Shown piece after piece: positions 44,760-52,790 of a stretch of DNA of 64,000 nt. Each line of letters begins with the position of its first letter. The stretch's first letter is position 1. The position numbers were made by a program, and so were the translations under genes. Origin of the DNA: Methylobacterium sp. (GTDB lineage: Bacteria > Pseudomonadota > Alphaproteobacteria > Rhizobiales > Beijerinckiaceae); contig PERO01000008.1 in NCBI GenBank assembly GCA_002928875.1, positions 113,814 to 177,813 on the forward strand, written 5' to 3'. The notes below the pieces were generated by a model that was given only the letters and a program-made list of their open reading frames with translations, ran no database searches and was not told the DNA's origin.

Positions 44760-45707
44760 ATGGACTTTGGAACGCTCGGCAGAGCCAAATTTGACGATCC
44801 GCTTTTCACGGCCAAGGGGGAGCGACGCGCCCATGTCGCCCTCACCGCGCTCGAAACGCTGTGGTTCAACACGGGCACCTTGTGCAACATCACCTGTCAG
44901 AATTGCTACATCGAGAGTTCGCCCCGAAACGACAGGCTCGCCTATCTCTCGCTGGACGACGTGCGCTCCTATCTCGACGAGATCCGTGCGGACAAACTTC
45001 CCGTCCGGATGATCGGCTTCACGGGCGGCGAACCGTTCATGAATGCCGCCATGCCCGCCATTCTGGAGGAAACCCTCGAGCGCGGCTTCGAAGTGCTCGT
45101 GCTCACCAACGCGATGCGCCCGATGATGCGCCATCAGAAGGCGCTCAGGCGGCTGCAGGCGGCCCATGGCGGCTTGCTGCGCTTTCGGGTATCGCTGGAT
45201 GACCACCGGCCGGACATCCATGATGCGGAGCGCGGAAAGGGGTCCTTCGCCAAGGCGATGGAGGGGTTGCGCTTTCTCTCCCGCGAGGGCTTCCAGGTGG
45301 AGATCGCCGGCCGTCGCCTCGGCAAGGAACCGGACCATCTGGCGCGCGCGGGTTACAAGGCGCTGTTCCAGGCGGAGGGCATCGCCATCAATTGCGATGA
45401 TCCGGTTCAGCTCGTCATCTTTCCGGAAATGAGCCCGGAAGCCGACCCGCCGGAAATCACGGAAGCCTGCTGGGGCATTCTCCACAAGAGCCCGGAGGAT
45501 GTGATGTGCGCCACATCGCGCATGGTCGTGCGGCGGAAGGGCGAGGATCGTCCCAAGGTCGTGGCCTGCACGCTGATTGCCTATGACGAGCGCTTTGAAA
45601 TGGGCTCGACGCTTGCCGAGGCGAGCGCGCCGGTCGCCCTCAATCACCGGTATTGCGCGACATTCTGTGTCCTCGGTGGCGCGGCTTGCGGGACAACCAA
45701 GGGCTGA
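44760..45707 (+). CDS. Radical SAM protein with C-terminal cysteine motif
   Basis: 315 residues. The radical SAM [4Fe-4S] motif is CNITCQNC (CxxxCxxC, about residues 43-50) with following aromatic Tyr; GFTGGEPFMN (about 86) is the SAM-binding GGE motif and FRVSLDDHRPDIHD the next strand. The C-terminus has conserved-looking cysteines (MCATSRMVV, VACTLI, YCATFCVLGGAACG) that may bind an auxiliary cluster. It does not look like ArsS (DUF3641), the radical SAM enzyme of known arsenosugar synthesis. First gene of the sigma-controlled block; substrate unknown. Confidence 0.85.
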   Translation: MDFGTLGRAKFDDPLFTAKGERRAHVALTALETLWFNTGTLCNITCQNCYIESSPRNDRLAYLSLDDVRSYLDEIRADKLPVRMIGFTGGEPFMNAAMPAILEETLERGFEVLVLTNAMRPMMRHQKALRRLQAAHGGLLRFRVSLDDHRPDIHDAERGKGSFAKAMEGLRFLSREGFQVEIAGRRLGKEPDHLARAGYKALFQAEGIAINCDDPVQLVIFPEMSPEADPPEITEACWGILHKSPEDVMCATSRMVVRRKGEDRPKVVACTLIAYDERFEMGSTLAEASAPVALNHRYCATFCVLGGAACGTTKG

Positions 45708-45757
45708 GGGGTGCTCCGGATTACGGGCGAGCGGACGTGAATGCGCGGGACGCTCCC

Positions 45758-45783
45758 GTAACGTTACAACCGCTTCCCGCGAA
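45758..45783 (+). promoter_or_regulatory. ECF-sigma promoter 2 (phosphoesterase gene)
   Basis: GTAACG (45758-45763), 16 nt, CGAA (45780-45783), 28 nt before the start codon. The -35 element is part of a palindrome GTAACGTTAC. Confidence 0.85.
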
Positions 45784-45811
45784 GACAGGATGATGACTGG
45801 GGGATCACGTC

Positions 45812-46663
45812 ATGCTTGACCGCACCTGGCTCCTTTTCGGGGGCCCCTATGGAAACCTCCAGGCCACCCAGGCCTTGCTGGCCGAAGCCGGATCGCTCGG
45901 GATTTCTCCGGACCGCATGCTCTGCACGGGAGATCTCGTCGCCTATTGCGGTGATCCGGTGGCCACGATCGATCTGATCCGCGAGGCGGGAATTCCGGTG
46001 GTGATGGGCAATTGCGACGAGCAACTGGCGGCAGGCGCGGCAGATTGCGGCTGCGGCTTTGATGAAGACAGCGCCTGCGCCCGCCTTTCGGCGGATTGGT
46101 ATGCCTATGCCGACAGCGTTGTCCGCCCCGATCAGCGGGCCTGGCTCGCAACCCTGCCCAAGCGGATCGACCTCGAAATCGGCGGGCGGTCGCTGGCAGC
46201 GATCCACGGATCGGCGCACCTCATCAACGCCTTCGTCTTTGCCGGAACCCCTGTCGCCGCCAAGGAGGACAGCCTCGATGCGCTGGGATGCGACGGGGTC
46301 ATCGGCGGGCATTGCGGCCTTCCCTTCACGGAGAAGCTCGGTCATCGGCTCTGGCACAATCCCGGCGTGATTGGCATGCCGGCGAATGATGGAACGGCCC
46401 GGGTCTGGTTCAGCCTGATCACGCCCGGTGAAGATGGCCTGAGCATCGAGCATCGCGCGCTGCGCTACGATCATGAGGCCGCGCAAGCCGCGATGCATCG
46501 GGCCGGCCTGCCCGCCTGCTATCGCGAGGCGCTCGCGACGGGGCTCTGGCCCAATCTCGATGTCCTGCCGCAACGCGAGCGCGACGAGACCGGCATTCCC
46601 CTGCTGGCGGCGCAGAATTTCTGGCGAAATCGGGAAGCGCGCCGCGTCTCGGATGCGGCATGA
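45812..46663 (+). CDS. Metallophosphoesterase-like protein with altered first metal motif
   Basis: 283 residues, calcineurin-like fold by motif order: CTGDLVAYCGDP (GD, about 39), VVMGNCDEQL (GNxD/E, about 67), AIHGSAHLINAFVF (about 130) and IGGHCGLPF (GHT-like, about 168). The usual first motif DxH reads FGGPYGN, so two metal ligands are absent or replaced; the middle has a CGCG pair (ADCGCGFDEDSAC). It may bind a different metal or have lost activity. It has its own sigma promoter and follows the radical SAM gene. Confidence 0.78.
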   Translation: MLDRTWLLFGGPYGNLQATQALLAEAGSLGISPDRMLCTGDLVAYCGDPVATIDLIREAGIPVVMGNCDEQLAAGAADCGCGFDEDSACARLSADWYAYADSVVRPDQRAWLATLPKRIDLEIGGRSLAAIHGSAHLINAFVFAGTPVAAKEDSLDALGCDGVIGGHCGLPFTEKLGHRLWHNPGVIGMPANDGTARVWFSLITPGEDGLSIEHRALRYDHEAAQAAMHRAGLPACYREALATGLWPNLDVLPQRERDETGIPLLAAQNFWRNREARRVSDAA

Positions 46664-46666
46664 TCC

Positions 46667-47314
46667 TCATCCGAGCGGCTGCATCGCCTGTCGAACGGTC
46701 AGCCGCAGGTGGAGCCATGTGGTGCGGAACCAGCCGTTCCGGCGATACTTGCGTGCGCTGGTGAGGATTCTTGCGCCAACGGGTTCGACAGCCAGCCCCT
46801 TGCGCCGGGCCTTCCGGACGAGAAGGTGGTCTTCGCCGTGGATCGCGCTCTCATCATATTGCCCAAGCGCACGAAAATTGTGCCGGGACAGGCAGAGTGC
46901 CTGATCGCCAAAGGGCAGCCGCATCAGCCGCGACCGGATGAGAACACCCAGTTCCGTGAGGCGCATCAGCAATCCGCCATCGAAACGCAGGTCGAAATAG
47001 AGGATGGCCCGATCATTGGGGAGCTTGCCGATCAGCGCGCGGATCGCCGCCGGTTCGAGGCCCGAATCGGCATGGACGAACCAGAGATATGCCCCCGCCG
47101 CGATCGCCGCCGCGTGGTTCATGCTCGTGGCCCGCGTGCCGCCCCGCGCCAGGATGATTTCGACATCATCCGGCATGGCAGCGAGCAGTTCACCCGGTTC
47201 CGCTTCGCCGTTCGCCAGCGGAATGATGACGCTGATCAGCACCCCGGCTTCGCGCTGAGGTCGCCAGATCTCAAGGGTCACGGGCGTGCCGGGCGGAATG
47301 GAAGGAATTGCCAT
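46667..47314 (-). CDS. Glycosyltransferase family 2, rSAM/selenodomain-associated (TIGR04283-like)
   Basis: 215-residue soluble GT-A transferase. LISVIIPLANGEAEPGEL (start of Rossmann part), IILARGGTRATSMNHAAAIAAG, LWFVHADSGLEP (DxD-like HADS), and LPFGDQALCLSRHNFRALGQYDE, then GEDHLLVRKARRKG. The FGDQ segment and short length fit TIGR04283 ('transferase 2, rSAM/selenodomain-associated'), now often labelled arsenosugar biosynthesis glycosyltransferase. It is the only biosynthetic gene of the block on the - strand before the sigma operon, and has its own matching promoter. Confidence 0.82.
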   Translation of the reverse strand: MAIPSIPPGTPVTLEIWRPQREAGVLISVIIPLANGEAEPGELLAAMPDDVEIILARGGTRATSMNHAAAIAAGAYLWFVHADSGLEPAAIRALIGKLPNDRAILYFDLRFDGGLLMRLTELGVLIRSRLMRLPFGDQALCLSRHNFRALGQYDESAIHGEDHLLVRKARRKGLAVEPVGARILTSARKYRRNGWFRTTWLHLRLTVRQAMQPLG

Positions 47315-47415
47315 TGTGCCTCATGTGGCTGGGTTCGGTCATCGGATGGCGGGTCTTGCGCGGGTCGGCGCGCCTTGGTCGCCTTCGTCGAAGCGGCATG
47401 CACCTTGATTTGAAT

Positions 47416-47441
47416 TTCGCCGCCGGCGGTGCGTCCGTTAC
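47416..47441 (-). promoter_or_regulatory. ECF-sigma promoter 3 (TIGR04283-like glycosyltransferase)
   Basis: On the - strand GTAACG (47441-47436), 16 nt, CGAA (47419-47416). About 100 nt upstream of the glycosyltransferase start, back to back with promoter 4. Confidence 0.82.
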
Positions 47442-47599
47442 AATCCTTCCTGTCCTGCGTCTCACCCGATCCGACAACCGACAGATGGCCGGAATGATCG
47501 CGTCTGGCTGGTATAGTCAAACCCGGCTTTGCCCGCGAGACCGGGCGTGCCACACCGGCATGGAACGGATGATCGCGATCGGCGATCATCGCAGGTCCT

Positions 47600-47625
47600 G
47601 TAACAAAGGGGGCCGGGCATCCGAA
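47600..47625 (+). promoter_or_regulatory. ECF-sigma promoter 4 (oxidoreductase-VTT-DUF547 operon)
   Basis: GTAACA (47600-47605), 16 nt, CGAA (47622-47625), 39 nt before the oxidoreductase start codon. One base differs from the other four sites at the last -35 position. Confidence 0.82.
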
Positions 47626-47663
47626 TATGTCCGGGTAGCCCTCGAATCCGTCCCGGAGTTTCC

Positions 47664-49139
47664 ATGGCTGGTCCTCTGCCCTCGCTTCCGCCCAAGCGCC
47701 CCGACATCCGGGGGGATGTCATCCATGCGGATCTCTGCATCATCGGCGCGGGTTCGGGCGGGCTTTCCGTGGCGGCTGGTGCCGTGCAGATGGGCGCGTC
47801 GGTGGTGCTCATCGAGAAGGGCGAGATGGGCGGCGATTGCCTGAACACGGGCTGCGTGCCCTCCAAGGCGCTGATTGCCGCGGCCCATATCGCCCACACG
47901 CACCGGATCGGCGACCGTTTCGGCATTCACGGCGGCGAGCCCGATGTGCGGTTCGCGGAAGTGCATGACCATGTCCACGGCGTCATCGGCGCGATCGCTC
48001 CGCATGACAGTGTGGATCGCTTCGAAGGCCTGGGTGTCATGGTCATCCAGGCGAAGGCGCAATTCGTCGATCGGGAAACGGTCGAAGCGGGCGGCCGGCG
48101 GATCAAGGCGCGGCGCTTCGTCGTCGCCACCGGCTCGCGGGCAGCCGTTCCGCCCATCCCCGGCCTTGCCGGTTCGGGTTACCTCACGAACGAGACGATC
48201 TTCGATCTCCGGGAACGCCCGCAGCATCTCATCGTCGTGGGGGGCGGGCCGATCGGGCTGGAGATGGCGCAGGCCTTCCGGCGCCTCGGCTCGGAGGTCA
48301 CCGTCATCGAGAAGTTCGGGATCCTCGCGCGGGATGAACCGGAGGCGGTCGAGGTCGTGCGTGCCTCGGTGCTGAAGGACGGCGTGCGCCTGATCGAGAA
48401 GGTCGGCGTCAGCGAAATCCGGCCAGCGGATGGCACAATCACGGTCGTGCTGGATGGCGAAAGCGCGTTCGGGCGCGACATTGTGGGCACGCATCTGCTT
48501 GTTGCGACGGGCCGGCGGCCGAATATCGAGGATCTGGGGCTCGAAGCCGCCGGCATTGCTCATACGCCAAAGGGCATCACGGTCGATGCGCGGCTCCTCA
48601 CCAGCAATCGCAAGGTCTTCGCGATGGGTGATGTGGCGGGCGGGCCGCAATTCACGCATATCGCGGGCTATCACGCGGGGATTGTCATCCGGAATGCCTT
48701 GTTCTGGCTGCCGGCCAAGGTCGATTACCGGGCCCTGCCCTGGGTGACCTATACCGACCCGGAACTCGCCCATGCCGGCTTGACCGAAGCCGAGGCGCGC
48801 AAGGCCGGCCATGCGGTGGAGGTGCTGAACTGGTCCTTTGCGCTCAATGATCGCGCCCAGGCCGAGCGGGCGACCGAGGGCCTTGCCAAGGTCATCCTCG
48901 GTCCGAAGGGCAAGATCCTCGGCGCGACGATCGTGGGCCCGCGGGCGGGCGAACTGATCGGGACCTGGGGCCTCGCGATCTCCGCCGGGCTGAAGATCGG
49001 CGCGATCGCATCGGCCATCCTGCCCTATCCCACCCTCTCGGAAATCTCGAAACGCGCTGCGGGAAGCTATTACACGCCGAAGCTGTTCGGCGCCTTCACC
49101 CGCCGCATTGTCGGGCTCATCCAACGATTTCTCCCCTGA
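47664..49139 (+). CDS. Pyridine nucleotide-disulfide oxidoreductase family protein (mercuric reductase-like)
   Basis: 491 residues. FAD motif DLCIIGAGSGGLSVAAGAVQMGA (about 24), redox pair CLNTGCVPSKAL (about 58), NAD motif LIVVGGGPIGLEMAQAFRRLG, and FAMGDVAGGPQFTH. In lipoamide dehydrogenase and MerA the dimer interface supplies a catalytic His in HxHPTxSE; here it reads ILPYPTLSEIS, so the base is Tyr. The N-terminal metal-binding and C-terminal Cys pair of MerA are absent. Members of this type commonly stand beside, or are fused to, VTT proteins, as here (11 nt gap). Substrate unknown. Confidence 0.85.
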   Translation: MAGPLPSLPPKRPDIRGDVIHADLCIIGAGSGGLSVAAGAVQMGASVVLIEKGEMGGDCLNTGCVPSKALIAAAHIAHTHRIGDRFGIHGGEPDVRFAEVHDHVHGVIGAIAPHDSVDRFEGLGVMVIQAKAQFVDRETVEAGGRRIKARRFVVATGSRAAVPPIPGLAGSGYLTNETIFDLRERPQHLIVVGGGPIGLEMAQAFRRLGSEVTVIEKFGILARDEPEAVEVVRASVLKDGVRLIEKVGVSEIRPADGTITVVLDGESAFGRDIVGTHLLVATGRRPNIEDLGLEAAGIAHTPKGITVDARLLTSNRKVFAMGDVAGGPQFTHIAGYHAGIVIRNALFWLPAKVDYRALPWVTYTDPELAHAGLTEAEARKAGHAVEVLNWSFALNDRAQAERATEGLAKVILGPKGKILGATIVGPRAGELIGTWGLAISAGLKIGAIASAILPYPTLSEISKRAAGSYYTPKLFGAFTRRIVGLIQRFLP

Positions 49140-49150
49140 AAGAGACCGGC

Positions 49151-49867
49151 ATGTCGTTCTCCTCGCTCCTGAAGGATCGCCGCGTCTGGCTGGTGCTCGT
49201 GGCCATCGGGGCCTTCCTGTTGCTGCGCTGGTCGGGCCTGGCGAGCTACCTTTCCCTTGATACGCTGAAAAACCATCGGGAGGCGCTGACGGGCTGGGTG
49301 CAGGGCAGCCTCGTGCTCGCAAGTCTCGCCTATGTCGGGGTCTATGTTGTGGCCGTGGCCTTTTCCCTGCCGGGGGCCGTCTTCCTCACCCTCGCGGGGG
49401 GATTCCTGTTCGGCGCGACACTGGGAACCCTGCTGACCGTGACGGGCGCCACGATTGGCGCGACGCTGGTCTTCCTCTTCGCCAAGGTGATCTTTGGCGA
49501 GAATGCGCTGGATCGTTTCGGAGCGCCGGCGGCGAAGCTGGCCGAGGGCATCCGGCGCAATGCCGGCTCCTATCTGCTCGTGCTGCGTCTCGTGCCGCTC
49601 TTCCCGTTCTTCCTCGTCAACCTCGTGCCGGCCTTCGTCGGCGTGAAACTGCCGACCTATGTGCTGACCACGTTTTTCGGGATCATTCCCGGCACCGCCG
49701 TCTTCTCGCTCGCCGGAGCGGGCCTCGGTTCCGTTCTGGATCAGGGCGGTGCCATCACGCCGGGCTCGATCCTGACGCCCGAGATCATCGCGGGCCTCGT
49801 CGGGCTCGCCTTGCTGTCGCTGGCAGCCATTCCGCTGCGCAAACGCTTCGCCAATCGGGGCGGTTGA
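49151..49867 (+). CDS. TVP38/TMEM64 (VTT) family membrane protein
   Basis: 238 residues with about five to six hydrophobic segments. The VTT core is FSLPGAVFLTLAGGFLFGATLGTLLTVTGATIGATLVFLFAK (about 72-115) followed by NAGSYLLVLRLVPLFPFFLVNLVPAF. VTT proteins are membrane proteins of the DedA superfamily linked to lipid handling. It lies between the oxidoreductase and the DUF547 gene, both nearly overlapping, so it belongs to the sigma-controlled operon. Confidence 0.88.
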   Translation: MSFSSLLKDRRVWLVLVAIGAFLLLRWSGLASYLSLDTLKNHREALTGWVQGSLVLASLAYVGVYVVAVAFSLPGAVFLTLAGGFLFGATLGTLLTVTGATIGATLVFLFAKVIFGENALDRFGAPAAKLAEGIRRNAGSYLLVLRLVPLFPFFLVNLVPAFVGVKLPTYVLTTFFGIIPGTAVFSLAGAGLGSVLDQGGAITPGSILTPEIIAGLVGLALLSLAAIPLRKRFANRGG

Positions 49868-50736
49868 TGGTCGAGCCCCGGATTTCCATGGAGACACGAT
49901 CGATGCATACCCTGTCCCCGCATGTCTCTCGTCCTGTCTCCCGCCGGATGGCCCTCGGGCTTGGCCTCACCCTTGTGCTGGCGCAGGGATCGCGCGCGCT
50001 GGCGCAGGGCGATGCCGATGCCCCCTATGATGCGCTTCTGCGCCGCTATGTGAAGCCGGGCGCGGATGGCGTGACGCGCGTCAATTATGCCGGCTGGCGC
50101 GCCAATGCCGCCGACCGTGCGGCGCTCGATGCCTATCTTGCCGAACTGGCGCAGCGTCGGCCCTCTGCCATGGCCCGGGGCGAGGCCCTGGCCTATTGGG
50201 GCAATCTCTACAATGCCGTCACCCTGAAGGTCGTGATCGACCGGTATCCCGTGGCCTCGATCCGCGACATCAAGAGCGATTCCTGGCTCGATCCGAAGGC
50301 CTTTGCGGGGCCGTGGCGGCAGCCGCGGGTCACGGTGGAGGGGCGCAAGCTCTCGCTCGATGATATCGAGCATGCCATCATGCGCCCCACATTCAAGGAC
50401 CCGCGCATCCATTATGTGGTGAACTGCGCCTCCTATGGCTGCCCCAATCTTTTGAACCGGGCTTGGCGCGCCGCCACACTCGAGGCTGACATGGATGCCG
50501 CCGCGCGCGCCTTCATCAATCATCCGCGCGGGGTCACGGTGCTCCCCACGGGCGGGCTCAGGGTGTCGTCGATCTACAAATGGTTCATCGAGGATTTCGG
50601 CGGCAACGATGCCGGGCTCCTCGCGCATTTCAACCGCTTTGCCGGACCGGCGCTGAAACAGCAGCTCGCGGCATCGCCGCAGATCGTGGCCGATGCCTAT
50701 GACTGGTCGCTCAACCGGATCAGCCCCGGTTCCTGA
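49867..50736 (+). CDS. DUF547 family exported protein
   Basis: 289 residues. The N-terminal region has SRRMALGLGLTLVLAQGSRALAQ (about 20-42), an export signal with a twin arginine, possibly Tat. The mature part is DUF547: VNYAGWRANAADRAALDAYL, ALAYWGNLYNAVTLKVVIDRYP, LSLDDIEHAIMRPTFKDPRIHYVVNCASYGCPNL (with a Cys pair) and VSSIYKWFIEDFGG. DUF547 proteins carry a papain-like-looking Cys/His arrangement but no activity is established. ATG 49867 overlaps the VTT stop by one base. In several bacteria DUF547 genes accompany TIGR04282/04283 genes. Confidence 0.82.
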   Translation: MVEPRISMETRSMHTLSPHVSRPVSRRMALGLGLTLVLAQGSRALAQGDADAPYDALLRRYVKPGADGVTRVNYAGWRANAADRAALDAYLAELAQRRPSAMARGEALAYWGNLYNAVTLKVVIDRYPVASIRDIKSDSWLDPKAFAGPWRQPRVTVEGRKLSLDDIEHAIMRPTFKDPRIHYVVNCASYGCPNLLNRAWRAATLEADMDAAARAFINHPRGVTVLPTGGLRVSSIYKWFIEDFGGNDAGLLAHFNRFAGPALKQQLAASPQIVADAYDWSLNRISPGS

Positions 50737-50836
50737 GTATGGCGAGATCGCAGCTACCGAGCGGGCCAGGGGGCGAGATCCTCCGGGTGACGGGTCACGA
50801 GGCCCCGCATGCGCGTGGCCTTGAAAGGTCCGGGCC

Positions 50837-51541
50837 GTGACCCCCGCTCCGATTGCACTCGGGCTGATGTGCAAGCCGCCGCGCCCCGGCACCAGCAAGA
50901 CTCGCCTTGCGGCCCGCATCGGGCCCGAAGCTGCGGCACGCCTCTCCCGCGCCTTCCTCGAGGATACCGCGCGGACGGTGCAGGCCGCCGCCTTTCGGGC
51001 GAGGATCGAGCCCCGCGCCTATTTCCGGCCGGCCGATGCGGCACCGGAGATCGCGGCGATCCTTGGCCCGGAATGGCACCTTGCCTTTGCGGATGCCGGC
51101 GAACTCGGCGCGACCATGCAGGAGGTTCTGGCGGCGGGCCTGCGGCATTGTCCGGCCGGCGCGATGATCATTGGTGCGGATGTGCCGCTCCTGAGCAGCG
51201 ATATCCTCGTCGAGACGGCGGATTGCCTTCGAGACGGCGATCCCGATCAGGTCGTGATCGTCCCGAGCGTCGATGGCGGCTACTGCCTGCTCGGACTGCG
51301 CCGCCCGGATGCTGCCGCCACGCTCTGCGCGCCGATGGCCTGGAGCACATCAGGGGTGCTGGATGAAACGTTGCGTCGTGCATCAAGGGCCGGTCTGACC
51401 GTCCGGCTTTTCCCCGCGCAGCGGGACATCGACGAGCAAGCCGATCTCGACTGGCTGCGCGGCCAGCTCGCGCGCGAAGACGGCAAGGCCCCGAACACGA
51501 GGGCGGTTCTGGCTGAATTCGGGGAGGCCCTGTTCCGATGA
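50837..51541 (+). CDS. DUF2064 glycosyltransferase-like protein, rSAM/selenodomain-associated (TIGR04282-like)
   Basis: 234-residue CofC/MobA-like nucleotidyl- or glycosyltransferase. LGLMCKPPRPGTSKTRLAARIGP (nucleotide-binding, about 8-30), MIIGADVPLLSSDILVE (DxP metal site, about 112) and VVIVPSVDGGYCLLGLRR. This fits TIGR04282 ('transferase 1, rSAM/selenodomain-associated'). GTG 50837 chosen as first start after a 100-nt gap; the stop overlaps the next gene (ATGA). Works presumably in series with the TIGR04283-like transferase. Confidence 0.83.
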   Translation: MTPAPIALGLMCKPPRPGTSKTRLAARIGPEAAARLSRAFLEDTARTVQAAAFRARIEPRAYFRPADAAPEIAAILGPEWHLAFADAGELGATMQEVLAAGLRHCPAGAMIIGADVPLLSSDILVETADCLRDGDPDQVVIVPSVDGGYCLLGLRRPDAAATLCAPMAWSTSGVLDETLRRASRAGLTVRLFPAQRDIDEQADLDWLRGQLAREDGKAPNTRAVLAEFGEALFR

Positions 51542-52674
51542 GCCGGAAGCTGGTGCTGGTCGGCGGCGGCCACGCGCATGTCCAGGTCATCCGCGCGCTG
51601 GCGGAACACCCGGAGCCCGATCTTTCGGTGACGCTGGTGACCGACCGGTTGCTCACGCCCTATTCGGGCATGCTGCCGGGGTATATTGCCGGGTTCTACA
51701 GCCATGCCGGGATGCATATTGATCTCGGGCGTCTCGCCCGGGTTTCGGGCGTGTCGCTGGTGCCATCCGCCGCGAACGGGATCGATCGCGCGAGCCGCCA
51801 TGTGCGCACCGACGATGGCCGCACGATCCCCTACGACATTCTCTCGCTCAATACAGGGGTCACGCCGGATCTCTCGGGAATCGCGGGGGCCGGGGAACAT
51901 GGCATCGCGGTCAAGCCCATCAGCACGTTTCTCGAAAGGCTCGATGCGCTTCTCGCAGATGCCACGCGCCTAGATGGGCCACGGCGGATCGTGGTGGTGG
52001 GCGGCGGTGCCGCCGGGATCGAACTGGCCTTCGCGCTCAAGGCGCGGCTGCGCCGGATCGAGACCGCCCGACGCCCGTTCTGGATTGCCATCGCCGCCGG
52101 CAGCCGGCTCGTCCCGACCCTGAATGCGGGTGTCCGCCTGCGTGTCCGCGCTGCATTGGCGCGCCAGGGCGTCACCGTGATTGATGCCTTTCGTGTCGTC
52201 GACATCAATGCCGATGGCATCCGTGCCGCGGATGGACGCTTCATCGAGGCCGATGCGGTGCTGATCTCGACGGCGGCCAAGGCCCCGGACTGGCTGGGCG
52301 AGACCGGGCTCGCGACGACCACTGGCGGTTTTCTCGCCATTGCGCCCACGCTTGCCTCGATCAGCGATCCCGCGATCTTCGCCGTCGGGGATTGCGCGAC
52401 CGTGATATCCGATCCCATGCCGAAGGCCGGGGTCTTTGCCGTCCGGCAGGGTCAAGCCCTGACCGGGAACATCCGCCGCGCCTTGCGGGGCGAACCCCTC
52501 GCGCCGCACCGGCCGGACCGGAACTTCCTGACGATCCTGATGACCGGGGATGGCTCGGCCATTGCCGGCCGCGGTGCCTGGCTCGCCGTGGAAGGGCGCT
52601 GGGTCTGGCGCTGGAAGGACTGGATCGACCGGCGCTTCATGCAGCGGTTTTCGGAATTCCGGCGCGAGCGCTAA
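51538..52674 (+). CDS. Stand-alone SelD-N-terminal-type FAD/NAD(P) oxidoreductase (TIGR03169-like)
   Basis: 378 residues. LVLVGGGHAHVQVIRALAEHPEPD (residues 5-28), TDRLLTPYSGMLPGYIAGFYSHAGMHIDLGRLAR (about 42-75), RIVVVGGGAAGIELAFALKAR (about 150) and IFAVGDCATVI (about 280). The HAHVQVIRAL and TPYSGMLPGYIAG signatures are those of the domain that in some bacteria is fused in front of selenophosphate synthetase SelD; no kinase domain is present here. This is the 'selenodomain' after which the neighbouring transferases are named. Last + strand gene of the operon; faces a repeat and the - strand phosphorylase. Confidence 0.83.
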   Translation: MSRKLVLVGGGHAHVQVIRALAEHPEPDLSVTLVTDRLLTPYSGMLPGYIAGFYSHAGMHIDLGRLARVSGVSLVPSAANGIDRASRHVRTDDGRTIPYDILSLNTGVTPDLSGIAGAGEHGIAVKPISTFLERLDALLADATRLDGPRRIVVVGGGAAGIELAFALKARLRRIETARRPFWIAIAAGSRLVPTLNAGVRLRVRAALARQGVTVIDAFRVVDINADGIRAADGRFIEADAVLISTAAKAPDWLGETGLATTTGGFLAIAPTLASISDPAIFAVGDCATVISDPMPKAGVFAVRQGQALTGNIRRALRGEPLAPHRPDRNFLTILMTGDGSAIAGRGAWLAVEGRWVWRWKDWIDRRFMQRFSEFRRER

Positions 52675-52691
52675 ATCCGCGCCGGCTGCTG

Positions 52692-52784
52692 GAGCGGTTT
52701 CCGATCGGCCTGAATCAGATCAACCGCTCTCTCTCTGTCTTGTCGCATTTTCTGATCGCCCGCCGATATCCGCGGGAAAATGCC
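52692..52784. repeat. Palindromic intergenic repeat element, copy 2 (inverted)
   Basis: Begins GAGCGGTTTCCGATCGGC and ends GGGAAAATGC; its reverse complement aligns with the element at 39644-39745 over nearly the full length (GCATTTTC ... TCAGAAAATGCGACA ... GATCTGAT ... CCGATCGGAAACCGCTC). It fills the gap between two convergent genes. Confidence 0.85.
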
Positions 52785-52790
52785 CGAGCC

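Larger units (their letters stand above)
47315..47663. other. Divergent regulatory gap with two ECF-sigma promoters
   Basis: 349 bp without genes. Besides the two opposed GTAAC(G/A)-N16-CGAA promoters it contains a small palindrome GCGATCGGCGATCATCGC-like region near 47576-47592. No other feature is supported. Confidence 0.6.

Noticed and set aside
47664..49139. Calling the oxidoreductase a mercuric reductase (merA)
   Set aside because: No N-terminal metal-binding domain, no C-terminal cysteine pair, no merR/merT genes nearby.
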